Shown: piece after piece, positions 48,794 through 57,964 of the stretch
Layout of the letters: each line of letters opens with the position of its first letter
Numbering within the stretch: position 1 is the stretch's first letter
Assembly: GCF_015057185.1 (NCBI RefSeq)
Contig: NZ_SVEV01000002.1
Span: 62,001-126,000, forward strand
Direction of reading: 5' to 3'
Source of the DNA: Pseudobutyrivibrio sp.
GTDB taxonomy: Bacteria > Bacillota > Clostridia > Lachnospirales > Lachnospiraceae
DNA length: 64,000 nt
The notes under the pieces: model-generated
Told to the model about the DNA's origin: nothing
The model's input: only the letters and a program-made list of their open reading frames with translations
Databases searched by the model: none
Made by a program: the position numbers and the translations under genes

Positions 48794-51700
48794 AAATGGA
48801 AAGATATCCGCTTACCCAGACACAGTTAGGAATCTATTTTGACTGGCTCAAATTTCCTGACTCCACTATCTATAACATACCTTGCCTTTACGAACTTGAT
48901 ACAGAGGTTGATATGCAAAGACTGGCAGATGCACTCTGTAAAGTTGTCGAGGCACATCCCTGCCTGTCTGTGACATTTGAAAAAGGAGAAAACGGAGATA
49001 TTTTTGCGGTAAAAAATATTCCGGCAGTTTCTTCATATCCTGTAAAGAACTATGAGCCGAAACTAGAAGAACTTGTAAGACCTTTTGATCTTCTGTCAAG
49101 GGAACCTTTGTACAGATTCGACCTGTTTGATTATGAAGGCAGAAAGAGTCTTTTCATTGATACACATCACATAATAAGTGACGGAAGTTCAATTAGTATA
49201 CTTCTTGATGACATTAACGACGCATATGATAAAAAAACGTTGGCAGCCGAAAAGTACACGGGTTTTGACAGGGCGGTTGATGAAGAAAAGATGAGAAATT
49301 CTCCTCAGTACCAGGTGTCAAAATCTTGGTATGATAGCATCTTAAAAGGGTGCGACGCCGTGACCCTACCGCTGTATGAAAAAACCGATTCAACAGAGAC
49401 GATAGCAACAGACGAGCGGCAAGGAAGTATATCGGCTGAGGTGGTACGTAATTACTGTGCAGAAAACAACGTAACCACGAACGCCTTTTTCACCTCGGCA
49501 TTCGGTCTGGCACTGAAAGCATACACTGGAAGCGAAAGCGCCATATTTGCAACCATATATAATGGTAGGATTGATCCAAGGCTTGAGCGGTCAGTGTCGA
49601 TGTTCGTAAAGACTCTGCCCGTACTTCTTGTTGCAGACCGCGAGAAATCGGTTCTTTCTTATGTTGAGGAATGTCAGTCTTATCTTGTGAACGCCATGGT
49701 AAATGATATTGTCAGCTTTGCTGAGATTCACAGGGATTATGGGATAAGTGCCGATGTACTATTTGCGTACCAAGGGGAGCGTAAACCGGAGATTACACTT
49801 TGCGGCGGTAAGGCATTAGAAACCGAACTCCCTGTTTCCCAGGCGAAAGCACCGTTCGGCCTTGATATAGCCTTAATGGATGATGCAATACTGTATTCCT
49901 TCGAGTATGATCCTGCCTGCTACAGCATTTACACGATAAACGGGTTCTGTGCAACCCTCGATAATGTGATAGCGGAGATGCTGAAGAAGGAAAAGTTAAG
50001 TGACATATCTCTTGTTACAAAAGAACAAGAGGATACTATTAAGAATTTGTATGACACAGCATTTGTTGTTAAGGAAAGACCTGCATACAGATTGCTGCAG
50101 GACGCTGCTGCCGCCAATCCTTCAAAAACAGCTTTAATTGCAGCAGACAGGAGTCTAACATATGGTGAGCTGAATGAGGAAGCAAACTGTGTCGGACATA
50201 TGCTTCGAGAAAACGGTGTCGCACCGGAATCGATAGTTGCTGTTGTGGCGGATAGGAATAGCTTCGCATACGTTATGAGACAAGGCGTGTTAAAAGGTGG
50301 CGGTGCATTCCTTCCAATAGATCCGGAATATCCCCAGGAGCGTATAAGCTTTATTCTGAAGGATTCTGGAGCAAAGCTGATTATCACCGAAAATGCCATA
50401 CTGGAGCGTAGAGCCCAACTGTTCGAATCTGTCAGAAGGACAGGAATCACGGTTATAAGCGTAGAAGATGCCATTGCAGAATACGATAAGTCTGATCTTA
50501 ATGTCGATGTTCCTTATGATGCTCTTGCCTATGTTATATATACGTCGGGGTCAACCGGAACACCAAAGGGTGTGATGCTTACCAACAAAAACCTCGTAAA
50601 CTTTGTTGATGATAACGAGAAAAATCACGAAATCAGGGGGTATACACAGTACGGTCATACAAGCCTTGCAATAGCGGCCCTTACATTTGATTTTTCCGTC
50701 ATGGAGGAGTTCGTCCCGTTAGCGAACGGGATGACGGTTGTGCTAGCAACCCATGAGGAGATAATGGATCCTTACCGTATCTCACAGCTCATGATACAAA
50801 ATCATGTGGATGTTATGAGCTGTACGCCGGGTTATATTATGAACATGCTGGACATGGAGGTATTTCAAAAAGCAGTTTACGGACTTAAGGCCATTGATCT
50901 TGGAGCCGAAGCATTTCCTGCAGCATTGTTTACAAAGCTAACAGAGATAGTTCCCGATATCCATATCATGAACGGATATGGACCTACGGAAGCGACCATA
51001 AGCTGTACCATGAAGGTGATAACTGAAAACGACAATATCACCATCGGCATGCCAAATGTTAATGTGAAGGCTGCCACCATAGACCGTGACGGGCGACTGC
51101 AGATTCCAGGTGCCGTCGGAGAACTTGTGATTCTCGGTGACGGCGTAGGAAGAGGATATATCGGACGTGATGATCTTACGCAAAAGTGTTTTATCAAGAT
51201 GCTTGGTATGAGAGCCTACAGGACGGGTGACCTTGTCAGAATCCTGCCTGATGGACAGATAGAGTATCACGGAAGAATTGACAATCAGGTCAAGCTTCGT
51301 GGACTTCGCGTGGAACTTGGCGAGATAGAGAGCGTTCTAAACTCATACCCGGGTATCAGGTCTAGCATCGTAATCGTTGCAAAAAGAGAGACTGAATACC
51401 TGGCAGCGTACTTCACGGCGGACAATATAATTGATATTGACTTACTGAAGAAGCACCTTTCCTCTAAGCTCACAGCATATATGGTTCCGCAGGCATTTAT
51501 GCAGCTTGACGAGATGCCATTAACCGCAAACGGAAAGATTGACAAGAAATCCCTTCCAGAAATAAAGGGTACCGAACCGAACAGGATACTCAAAAAAGCC
51601 GAAACTCGGACGGAGAAGAAAATCCTTGCACTCTTCAAGAAGACGCTGGGGCTTGAGAATATCGGTATCGATGAGAGCTTCTTCGAACTAGGAGGGACAT

Positions 51701-53046
51701 CGCTCACAGCAGCCAGACTGATGATGGCTGCAATAACGGACAATATTCCAATTGTATTTCAGGATGTGTTTAATAATCCTACGGTAGAGAAGCTGTCAAA
51801 GCTTGTGGAGGAGAAGTTCGGTGAGGAGTCTGTAGTCACGGAAGCATCAGCGGAGAAACAGGAAGAACTGGAGAAAAAAGGTGACCTGTCTGATGCTCTC
51901 AGATACAATAACGCAAGGTACGTGGATGAGATAAAACCTGGTACTCTTAAAAATGTACTCGTTACTGGTGCAACGGGATTTCTTGGCATGCATATCGTAA
52001 ATGAACTCCTGTACAGTGACGTGAAAAAGATATTCTGCTTGGTGAGAAAAGGCAGGGGCCCGGTACAAAACAGACTGGCATCAACTTTCTTTTATTATTT
52101 TGATGAGTATGAGGACAAGATAAACGATGACAGGATTGTTGTCATCGAAGGCGATATAACAGATGATAAATGTATGCAGAAGCTCGAGGGACTTGATTTT
52201 GACACCGTGATAAACTGCGCTGCATGTGTCAAACATTTTGCAGATCCGGTATTTTTAAAACACATCAATGTATACGGGGTGGATAATTTAATTGCTCTGT
52301 GTACAAAAAAGAAGGCACGGCTTGTACAGATGTCCACCGTGTCGGTTGCCGGGGACAACCTAAAAGGCATGAGCGGGGAAGGTGTTCTTACGGAAGAACG
52401 TCTTGAATTCGGGCAGGATGTTGAGTCCAACAGCTATGTCTATTCCAAATATCTTGCAGAACAACATATCCTGAGTGCTATCGCATCCGGAGAACTTGAT
52501 GGCAAGATAATACGTCTTGGAAATCTTATGAGTAGACATGTGGATGGTGAATTCCAAATCAATTTCCGTACGAACAACTTTATGAACACCATAAGGGCAT
52601 ATGTTTTTATGAAGAGTTTTCCGATGCAGCAGATGGATGAGGTGGATGAGCTCTCACCAATAGATGAGGTTGCAAAGGCAGTTGTGCTGCTTGCTTCTGT
52701 TGACAGGAAGTTCACGGTATTTCATGCCTACAATTCACACACGATAGAAATGGGTGATATCATTGAGGCACTTAAAGAAAGTGGGTTTGATATCTCCGTA
52801 ATCGATGAGACCGATTTCAACCGACGTTTGAAAGAAGCTGTGGCTGATGAAAAGCGTAATCAGTTCGTCGCACCACTGGTTGATTATAACTTGGATGATG
52901 ATGAGATCAGAAGCGAAAATGAAATCAGTAATGCGTTTACTGTAAAGGCTCTGTACAGACTAGGATTTAAATGGTCTATAACAGATAAGGATTATCTGAA
53001 GAAAGCGACAGAAATGCTGAAAACACTCGGTTTTTTTGAGAGCTGA
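48790..53046 (+). CDS. Single-module NRPS: condensation-adenylation-thiolation-thioester reductase
   Basis: C: HHIISDG; A: YVIYTSGSTGTPKGVML, NGYGPTEAT, YRTGDLVRILPDGQIEYHGRIDNQVKLRG; T: FFELGGTSLTAARL; R: VLVTGATGFLGMHIVNELL, SYVYSKYLAE. Confidence 0.95.
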   Translation: MKMERYPLTQTQLGIYFDWLKFPDSTIYNIPCLYELDTEVDMQRLADALCKVVEAHPCLSVTFEKGENGDIFAVKNIPAVSSYPVKNYEPKLEELVRPFDLLSREPLYRFDLFDYEGRKSLFIDTHHIISDGSSISILLDDINDAYDKKTLAAEKYTGFDRAVDEEKMRNSPQYQVSKSWYDSILKGCDAVTLPLYEKTDSTETIATDERQGSISAEVVRNYCAENNVTTNAFFTSAFGLALKAYTGSESAIFATIYNGRIDPRLERSVSMFVKTLPVLLVADREKSVLSYVEECQSYLVNAMVNDIVSFAEIHRDYGISADVLFAYQGERKPEITLCGGKALETELPVSQAKAPFGLDIALMDDAILYSFEYDPACYSIYTINGFCATLDNVIAEMLKKEKLSDISLVTKEQEDTIKNLYDTAFVVKERPAYRLLQDAAAANPSKTALIAADRSLTYGELNEEANCVGHMLRENGVAPESIVAVVADRNSFAYVMRQGVLKGGGAFLPIDPEYPQERISFILKDSGAKLIITENAILERRAQLFESVRRTGITVISVEDAIAEYDKSDLNVDVPYDALAYVIYTSGSTGTPKGVMLTNKNLVNFVDDNEKNHEIRGYTQYGHTSLAIAALTFDFSVMEEFVPLANGMTVVLATHEEIMDPYRISQLMIQNHVDVMSCTPGYIMNMLDMEVFQKAVYGLKAIDLGAEAFPAALFTKLTEIVPDIHIMNGYGPTEATISCTMKVITENDNITIGMPNVNVKAATIDRDGRLQIPGAVGELVILGDGVGRGYIGRDDLTQKCFIKMLGMRAYRTGDLVRILPDGQIEYHGRIDNQVKLRGLRVELGEIESVLNSYPGIRSSIVIVAKRETEYLAAYFTADNIIDIDLLKKHLSSKLTAYMVPQAFMQLDEMPLTANGKIDKKSLPEIKGTEPNRILKKAETRTEKKILALFKKTLGLENIGIDESFFELGGTSLTAARLMMAAITDNIPIVFQDVFNNPTVEKLSKLVEEKFGEESVVTEASAEKQEELEKKGDLSDALRYNNARYVDEIKPGTLKNVLVTGATGFLGMHIVNELLYSDVKKIFCLVRKGRGPVQNRLASTFFYYFDEYEDKINDDRIVVIEGDITDDKCMQKLEGLDFDTVINCAACVKHFADPVFLKHINVYGVDNLIALCTKKKARLVQMSTVSVAGDNLKGMSGEGVLTEERLEFGQDVESNSYVYSKYLAEQHILSAIASGELDGKIIRLGNLMSRHVDGEFQINFRTNNFMNTIRAYVFMKSFPMQQMDEVDELSPIDEVAKAVVLLASVDRKFTVFHAYNSHTIEMGDIIEALKESGFDISVIDETDFNRRLKEAVADEKRNQFVAPLVDYNLDDDEIRSENEISNAFTVKALYRLGFKWSITDKDYLKKATEMLKTLGFFES

Positions 53047-53084
53047 TTAAGATGAAAATGAAACAAGCTCTGAGAGCTGCACGG

Positions 53085-53122
53085 CGAGGCGTGGTTGCCT
53101 AGCATAGCAGCATCCTCGTTTT
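53085..53122 (+). terminator. Candidate terminator after the NRPS gene
   Basis: CGAGG...CCTCG-TTTT with internal complementarity. Confidence 0.5.
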
Positions 53123-53237
53123 GATTCTAGAAAAAGACCTTGTTTTTTATAAAGTCGATGATAATAAAAAACAAGTTACTATTTACGCAGTGGTGGATCA
53201 AAGGCAGGATTACTTGAGTATCATAAGAGGATTATAA
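53103..53237 (+). pseudogene. C-terminal remnant of a RelE/ParE-type toxin
   Basis: Frame reads HSSILVLILEKDLVFYKVDDNKKQVTIYAVVDQRQDYLSIIRGL-stop; resembles RelE/ParE C-terminal strands; stop codon directly upstream, no start. Confidence 0.6.
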
Positions 53238-53250
53238 TACACCGAGGTAA

Positions 53251-53724
53251 TCATAATTCCAATAACAAATAAAAGAATCCAAGAAATCCAAATATAAATA
53301 CATTGCTAAACAAAGAGACTATCGCAGAGCGAACGAATCTAATTTTGCGAGGTCTCTTTATTAGTATGATAGTTACCTTCAAAATTTCATAAGCTACCAC
53401 ATTAATCAGTAACGCTGTGAAGGAATACTTAAATATCGTATTTACGAATGTGAAGAATAAAAAAATGCCTACTTCGAGAATATGATCGATTTTTGGAATA
53501 GGACTCTTGCAATACTTGCATTTTCCACCATTAATGTAGAATGAAAAAATTGGCAACTGATCTGCAGCAGATAGTTTATGATTACATGCTGGGCAATAGC
53601 AATCAAAAGTAAAATACTTTTGATACGAATCTGAGACTAATCGTGATATATCAGTAGTTGCATAAGCGCTGACTATATAGGATGCAATTATTATTGAAAT
53701 ATAAATTATTGATGTCATGAACAT
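53251..53724 (-). CDS. Prepilin-peptidase N-terminal (zinc-binding methyltransferase-like) domain-only protein
   Basis: FDCYCPACNHKLSAADQLPIFSFYINGGKCKYCKSPIPKIDHILEV; no GxGD peptidase domain. Confidence 0.7.
   Translation of the reverse strand: MFMTSIIYISIIIASYIVSAYATTDISRLVSDSYQKYFTFDCYCPACNHKLSAADQLPIFSFYINGGKCKYCKSPIPKIDHILEVGIFLFFTFVNTIFKYSFTALLINVVAYEILKVTIILIKRPRKIRFVRSAIVSLFSNVFIFGFLGFFYLLLEL
53315..53362. repeat. Terminator-like hairpin, copy 2 of the element at 43608-43662, inside ORF 53251-53724
   Basis: ctaaacaaagagacta...tttgcg..gtctcttt; stem AAAGAGAC/GTCTCTTT. Confidence 0.7.
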
Positions 53725-53792
53725 AGGCTACCAAGCATTTGATTAGATGTCAATTTAAATAAAATATAAATGATAAAGAATAGGAGTATGTA

Positions 53793-54848
53793 ATGGATAC
53801 AGCATATTTAAATGAGGGCAATATGCCTGAGAACAAAAAGAAGAATAATAAAAAGCTAATAATCATAATAGCCATAGCGCTTTTGGCACTAATTGTAGGA
53901 GGTATCTTTTTATTTGGAGGCAAAGGAAAAAGTCTCGAGCATTATCTAGACCTTGGTGATAAATATCTTGATGAAGCCAACTTTGATGAGGCTTTAGCAG
54001 CATATGACAAAGCCATTGAAATCGACGATATGTGCGTTGAAGCATACTTAGGTAAGATTGAGGTATTAATTCGTACAGAGAAGTTTGATGAAGCATTAGA
54101 GGTTGCTAAGGAAGGCTATGACAACACCGGCGATGAGCGTTTAGCTGAAAAAATAGAGATGCTGGAAAGTGGAAATATCTCTGACTCAGAAGGGCGAATT
54201 TATAAAGAAACATTTAGAGATGCAGATGGCACTATTTTAGGATACAACGAATATACATATGATTACGAACATGATGGCAGATCATTAAAAGCGATTCATT
54301 ATGATGCTAATGGAAAAGAAGCACATTCTGTAGAGTGCGAGTATGACGATAAAGACTTTGGATTAGTGACCTATGGTACTGTACATCCGGAGGGGACCCT
54401 TATCGAGTATCATAATACATATGAAAATGGAAATATTACGCATTGTTCGTATGAATATTTAGGCTCTCATGGTGGTGGTGAGGTAGATAGGTATTACGAT
54501 GGAGACTTATGCGTAAAGGAAGTTGATTCTCATTATTATGATAATAATGAGCCGGTAATAACTATACGTACTTATGAATATAACAGCGATAACAAAATTA
54601 TAAAACAAACCTATTCAGATGAAGATGGTGAAATCATAGGATATGATACATTTTCTTATGATGAGAATGGAAATGAAGTAGAATATGCTCATTATTCCAA
54701 AGATTATAATACTACCACTGGACAACAAAATGATAGTTTTTCGTTAACAAATCGAACAGAAAGCGTATATAACGATGAGGGGACATTGATAAAATCAGTC
54801 ACTTACGATGGTGATGGAAATGTTATGAGTTCTATAGATTATCAGTAA
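53793..54848 (+). CDS. Membrane-anchored TPR protein with YD/RHS-like repetitive C-terminus
   Basis: TM LIIIIAIALLALIVGGIFLFGG; LDLGDKYLDEANFDEALAAYDKAIEID; repeated YDxxGN/YDEDG-like units. Confidence 0.85.
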   Translation: MDTAYLNEGNMPENKKKNNKKLIIIIAIALLALIVGGIFLFGGKGKSLEHYLDLGDKYLDEANFDEALAAYDKAIEIDDMCVEAYLGKIEVLIRTEKFDEALEVAKEGYDNTGDERLAEKIEMLESGNISDSEGRIYKETFRDADGTILGYNEYTYDYEHDGRSLKAIHYDANGKEAHSVECEYDDKDFGLVTYGTVHPEGTLIEYHNTYENGNITHCSYEYLGSHGGGEVDRYYDGDLCVKEVDSHYYDNNEPVITIRTYEYNSDNKIIKQTYSDEDGEIIGYDTFSYDENGNEVEYAHYSKDYNTTTGQQNDSFSLTNRTESVYNDEGTLIKSVTYDGDGNVMSSIDYQ

Positions 54849-54887
54849 ATAAGTAGTGTGGGTAGTTTTCTTATAAAAGTGCAAACT

Positions 54888-54966
54888 TAAAAGCAAGGTG
54901 CAAAAATTACACCATAATTTTGCAAGGAAGGGCAAATTTTGCACCTGTTGTTTAATAAAGTGCAAA
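54888..54966 (+). promoter_or_regulatory. Putative operator array of the HTH-MNT/HEPN locus
   Basis: Repeated GTGCAAA half-sites: GGTGCAAAAATT (54897) and AATTTTGCACC (54935) inverted, plus aattttgca, agtgcaaac, agtgcaaat; overlaps promoter with TATAAT at 54974-54979. Confidence 0.65.
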
Positions 54967-54999
54967 TGTGTAGTATAATCTCATTAATAGGAGGCGCAT

Positions 55000-55476
55000 A
55001 TGGCTGAAACATTAAAAGAGATTAGAAAGGAAATTGGGTATACCCAGACTCAGGCGGCAGAGTATCTAAATGTATCATTAAGATCATACAAATCATATGA
55101 AAATGATATTGATAAGATTGATACTATAAAATATTCATATATGCTTGAGAAACTTAGTAAGTTAAATATAGTTGATGAAAATCATGGAATACTATCATTA
55201 GATTTAATAAAAAACAAATGCACAGAGATTTTCAAGGAATATGACATTGAGTATGCATATTTATTTGGATCTTATGCAAAAGATAAAGCTAAGGATGATA
55301 GTGATGTGGATTTACTCATTTCATCGACAGTAAAAGGAATAAAATTTTATGGACTTGTTGAACGAATAAGCCAATCCTTAAAGAAAAAAGTAGACTTGTT
55401 AGATTCTGACCAGCTTGTCGATAATCCTGAATTATTAAATGAAATATTAAAGGATGGAATTAAGATATATGGATAA
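55000..55476 (+). CDS. Antitoxin: HTH domain fused to MNT nucleotidyltransferase
   Basis: HTH (YTQTQAAEYLNVSLRSYKSYEND) then MNT motif GSYAKDKAKDDSDVD (GSX10DXD). Confidence 0.9.
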   Translation: MAETLKEIRKEIGYTQTQAAEYLNVSLRSYKSYENDIDKIDTIKYSYMLEKLSKLNIVDENHGILSLDLIKNKCTEIFKEYDIEYAYLFGSYAKDKAKDDSDVDLLISSTVKGIKFYGLVERISQSLKKKVDLLDSDQLVDNPELLNEILKDGIKIYG

Positions 55477-55804
55477 TGTAAAAAATGACCCTTATTATCT
55501 AGATAGAATGAAAACAGATTTGGAGTTTATCAATAGAAATATGCTTGGAGTGACTAAGCCAGAGTTTGAAGAAAATGAAATTCTACAGGACTCTATGATG
55601 TTCAGACTTATTCAAATATCAGAGAATGCAAGAAAACTTTCAGAGGAATATAGAAACAAGAATTCTATCATTCCATGGAAAGATATATTTGGGTTAAGAA
55701 ATAAAATAGTACATGACTATGGTCATGTTGATTTGAAAATTGTTTATGAGACTTTAACATATGATATACCTGATGTTTTAGAAATGGTTAAAACATGTAA
55801 ATAA
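55469..55804 (+). CDS. HepT-like HEPN toxin
   Basis: RNKIVHDYG matches RX4HXY; overlaps the MNT gene by 8 nt. Confidence 0.9.
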   Translation: MDNVKNDPYYLDRMKTDLEFINRNMLGVTKPEFEENEILQDSMMFRLIQISENARKLSEEYRNKNSIIPWKDIFGLRNKIVHDYGHVDLKIVYETLTYDIPDVLEMVKTCK

Positions 55805-55819
55805 AGAATAGGAGTACTA

Positions 55820-56857
55820 ATGGACTCAGCATATTTAAATGAGGGCAATATTCCTGAGAACAAAAAGAAGAATAATAAAAAGCTAATAATCATAGTGGCC
55901 ATAGTGCTTTTGGCACTAATTGTAGGAGGCATCTTTTTATTTGGAGGCAAAGGAAAAAAGCTCGAGCATTATCTAGACCTTGGTGATAAATATCTTGATG
56001 AAGCTAACTTTGACGAAGCTCTAGCAGCTTATGACAAAGCCCTTGAAATCGACGATATGTGTGTTGAAGCATACTTAGGTAAGATTGAGGTATTAATTCG
56101 TACAGAGAAGTTTGATGAAGCATTAGAGGTTGCTAAGGAAGGCTACGACAAAACAGGCGATGAGCGTTTAGCTGAAAAAATAGAGATGCTGGAAAGTGGA
56201 AATATCTCTGACTCTGATGGTCGAATTTATAAAGAAACTTTCTATGACGAAGATGGTTCCATTTTAGGGTATTGTGAAAATACATATGATTATGAGCACG
56301 ATGGTAGAGTATCATCAGTAACAAGATACAATCCAAATGGAAGTTTAGATCAAACTATTGAGTATAAATATGATGAAAATGGAAATGCAATTGTAAGTAG
56401 CGGAGCTTCTGGAGAAGAGCATTATCTTACCTTGATAGAGTCTGAATATAGTAATGACCTTATGACATATTCAAAGTGGACTTATCATGATGGACAAGTT
56501 TCAGAAACGAATTATTTTTATGATGATAATTTATGTGTAAAAGAAGTCCAGAATCATCTTGGCTTTGAAAATGAAAGATATACTGAAACTATATATATTG
56601 AATATGATAATGATGAAAATGTAGTAAAACGTACAGGTGAAAATGAGAATGGTGATATACAGTGGTCAATAACTTATTCTTATGATAAAGAAGGAAATAT
56701 GACAGAATCATGTTCATATAATCGTAATTACGATAGTGGAGAAGGCGAATTAGTATTTTCTGGTAGAATTGTCTATTCATATGATGGAGATATATGTACT
56801 GGTTATATAAAATATGATGCTGATGGAAATGTGATTGGTTCCGTAGATTATCAGTAG
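55820..56857 (+). CDS. Membrane-anchored TPR protein with YD/RHS-like C-terminus, close paralogue of 53793-54848
   Basis: N-terminal ~135 aa nearly identical to 53793 product (including DNA), C-terminus diverged. Confidence 0.88.
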   Translation: MDSAYLNEGNIPENKKKNNKKLIIIVAIVLLALIVGGIFLFGGKGKKLEHYLDLGDKYLDEANFDEALAAYDKALEIDDMCVEAYLGKIEVLIRTEKFDEALEVAKEGYDKTGDERLAEKIEMLESGNISDSDGRIYKETFYDEDGSILGYCENTYDYEHDGRVSSVTRYNPNGSLDQTIEYKYDENGNAIVSSGASGEEHYLTLIESEYSNDLMTYSKWTYHDGQVSETNYFYDDNLCVKEVQNHLGFENERYTETIYIEYDNDENVVKRTGENENGDIQWSITYSYDKEGNMTESCSYNRNYDSGEGELVFSGRIVYSYDGDICTGYIKYDADGNVIGSVDYQ

Positions 56858-56921
56858 AAAATAGCTGAGAATACGATATACTCTTTACTAACGATAAAAA
56901 TTAAGAGATGGATATTGTAGA

Positions 56922-57881
56922 ATGACAAAGAAACGAAAAATAATTATAGCATTATTAATTTGCCTAAATCTTGTTGCGGCATCTGTTGATGGATTCTTAT
57001 TTTTCAATATGAAAAGTGAGACCGCTGAAATTTCAGCAAATCTAGATTTGGGAAATAAATATTTATTAGAAGGAAATTATGAAGAAGCCTTGAGTGCATA
57101 CAAGGACGTTATCGCAATTGATGCGAAGAATATTGACGCATATTTAGGTGCAGCAGATGCTTATATTGCAATGGGAATGTATGAAGAAGCAGATGCAATT
57201 TTGAAGGCTGGTTACGAGAACACTCAGGATGAAAGACTAATTGAAAAACAAGAAGAAACAAACACTATACTTGAAGCATATAAGGCATATGCAGACTATC
57301 TTGAAACATGCGATTTTGGCTGGGAATTTCAAGTTGGTGAGTATGAATACGAGGATTTTTATTTTGAAGAAACAAATAGACTTGTATTTTCGTTGGTATA
57401 TATAGATGAGGATAATATTCCTGAACTAATATATGGAACTACAGAAGCCGTTCATGGATCAAATATTTATATATTAAAATACGATAACGGAACAGTGTAT
57501 AGTATAGGTCCAATTGGTACCTATAATACTACGTTCTATCAGAAATTTAATAATTTTATGATGGATGAAGAGCCTGGACATATGGGGTATACCGCTGAAG
57601 TTTATTTTAAAATTAATGATGATAATGAGTGGGAAAGAGTTGCATATACCTATACATATTATCCATATGAATATGAGGATGAACCAGAAGAAACCAAATA
57701 TTTTATCGGAGCTGATGACAAAGAAGTATCAGAGCAAGAATATAATGACGTTATAGATGAGCATTCAAATGAAACAGAATTCATAACATGGTCATGCTAT
57801 GATAATGAAGACAATCATCCTTTTATAAATGATGAGAATATAGAAAAACTCAGATTAGGTATGATTGTAGTTGAGGAATAA
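56922..57881 (+). CDS. Membrane-anchored TPR protein
   Basis: TM then LDLGNKYLLEGNYEEALSAYKDVIAIDAKNIDAYLGAADAYIAMGMYEEA. Confidence 0.8.
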   Translation: MTKKRKIIIALLICLNLVAASVDGFLFFNMKSETAEISANLDLGNKYLLEGNYEEALSAYKDVIAIDAKNIDAYLGAADAYIAMGMYEEADAILKAGYENTQDERLIEKQEETNTILEAYKAYADYLETCDFGWEFQVGEYEYEDFYFEETNRLVFSLVYIDEDNIPELIYGTTEAVHGSNIYILKYDNGTVYSIGPIGTYNTTFYQKFNNFMMDEEPGHMGYTAEVYFKINDDNEWERVAYTYTYYPYEYEDEPEETKYFIGADDKEVSEQEYNDVIDEHSNETEFITWSCYDNEDNHPFINDENIEKLRLGMIVVEE

Positions 57882-57901
57882 TTTAATAATAAAAAACAAT
57901 T

Positions 57902-57937
57902 TAGGCGATTCAGCATTTAGCTGGACCGCCTTTTATT
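57902..57937. terminator. Intrinsic terminator
   Basis: aggcg..ttcagc-attt-agctgga..cgcctttta. Confidence 0.6.
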
Positions 57938-57964
57938 ATAGTTTTACTATTTAATTCATCCAAT

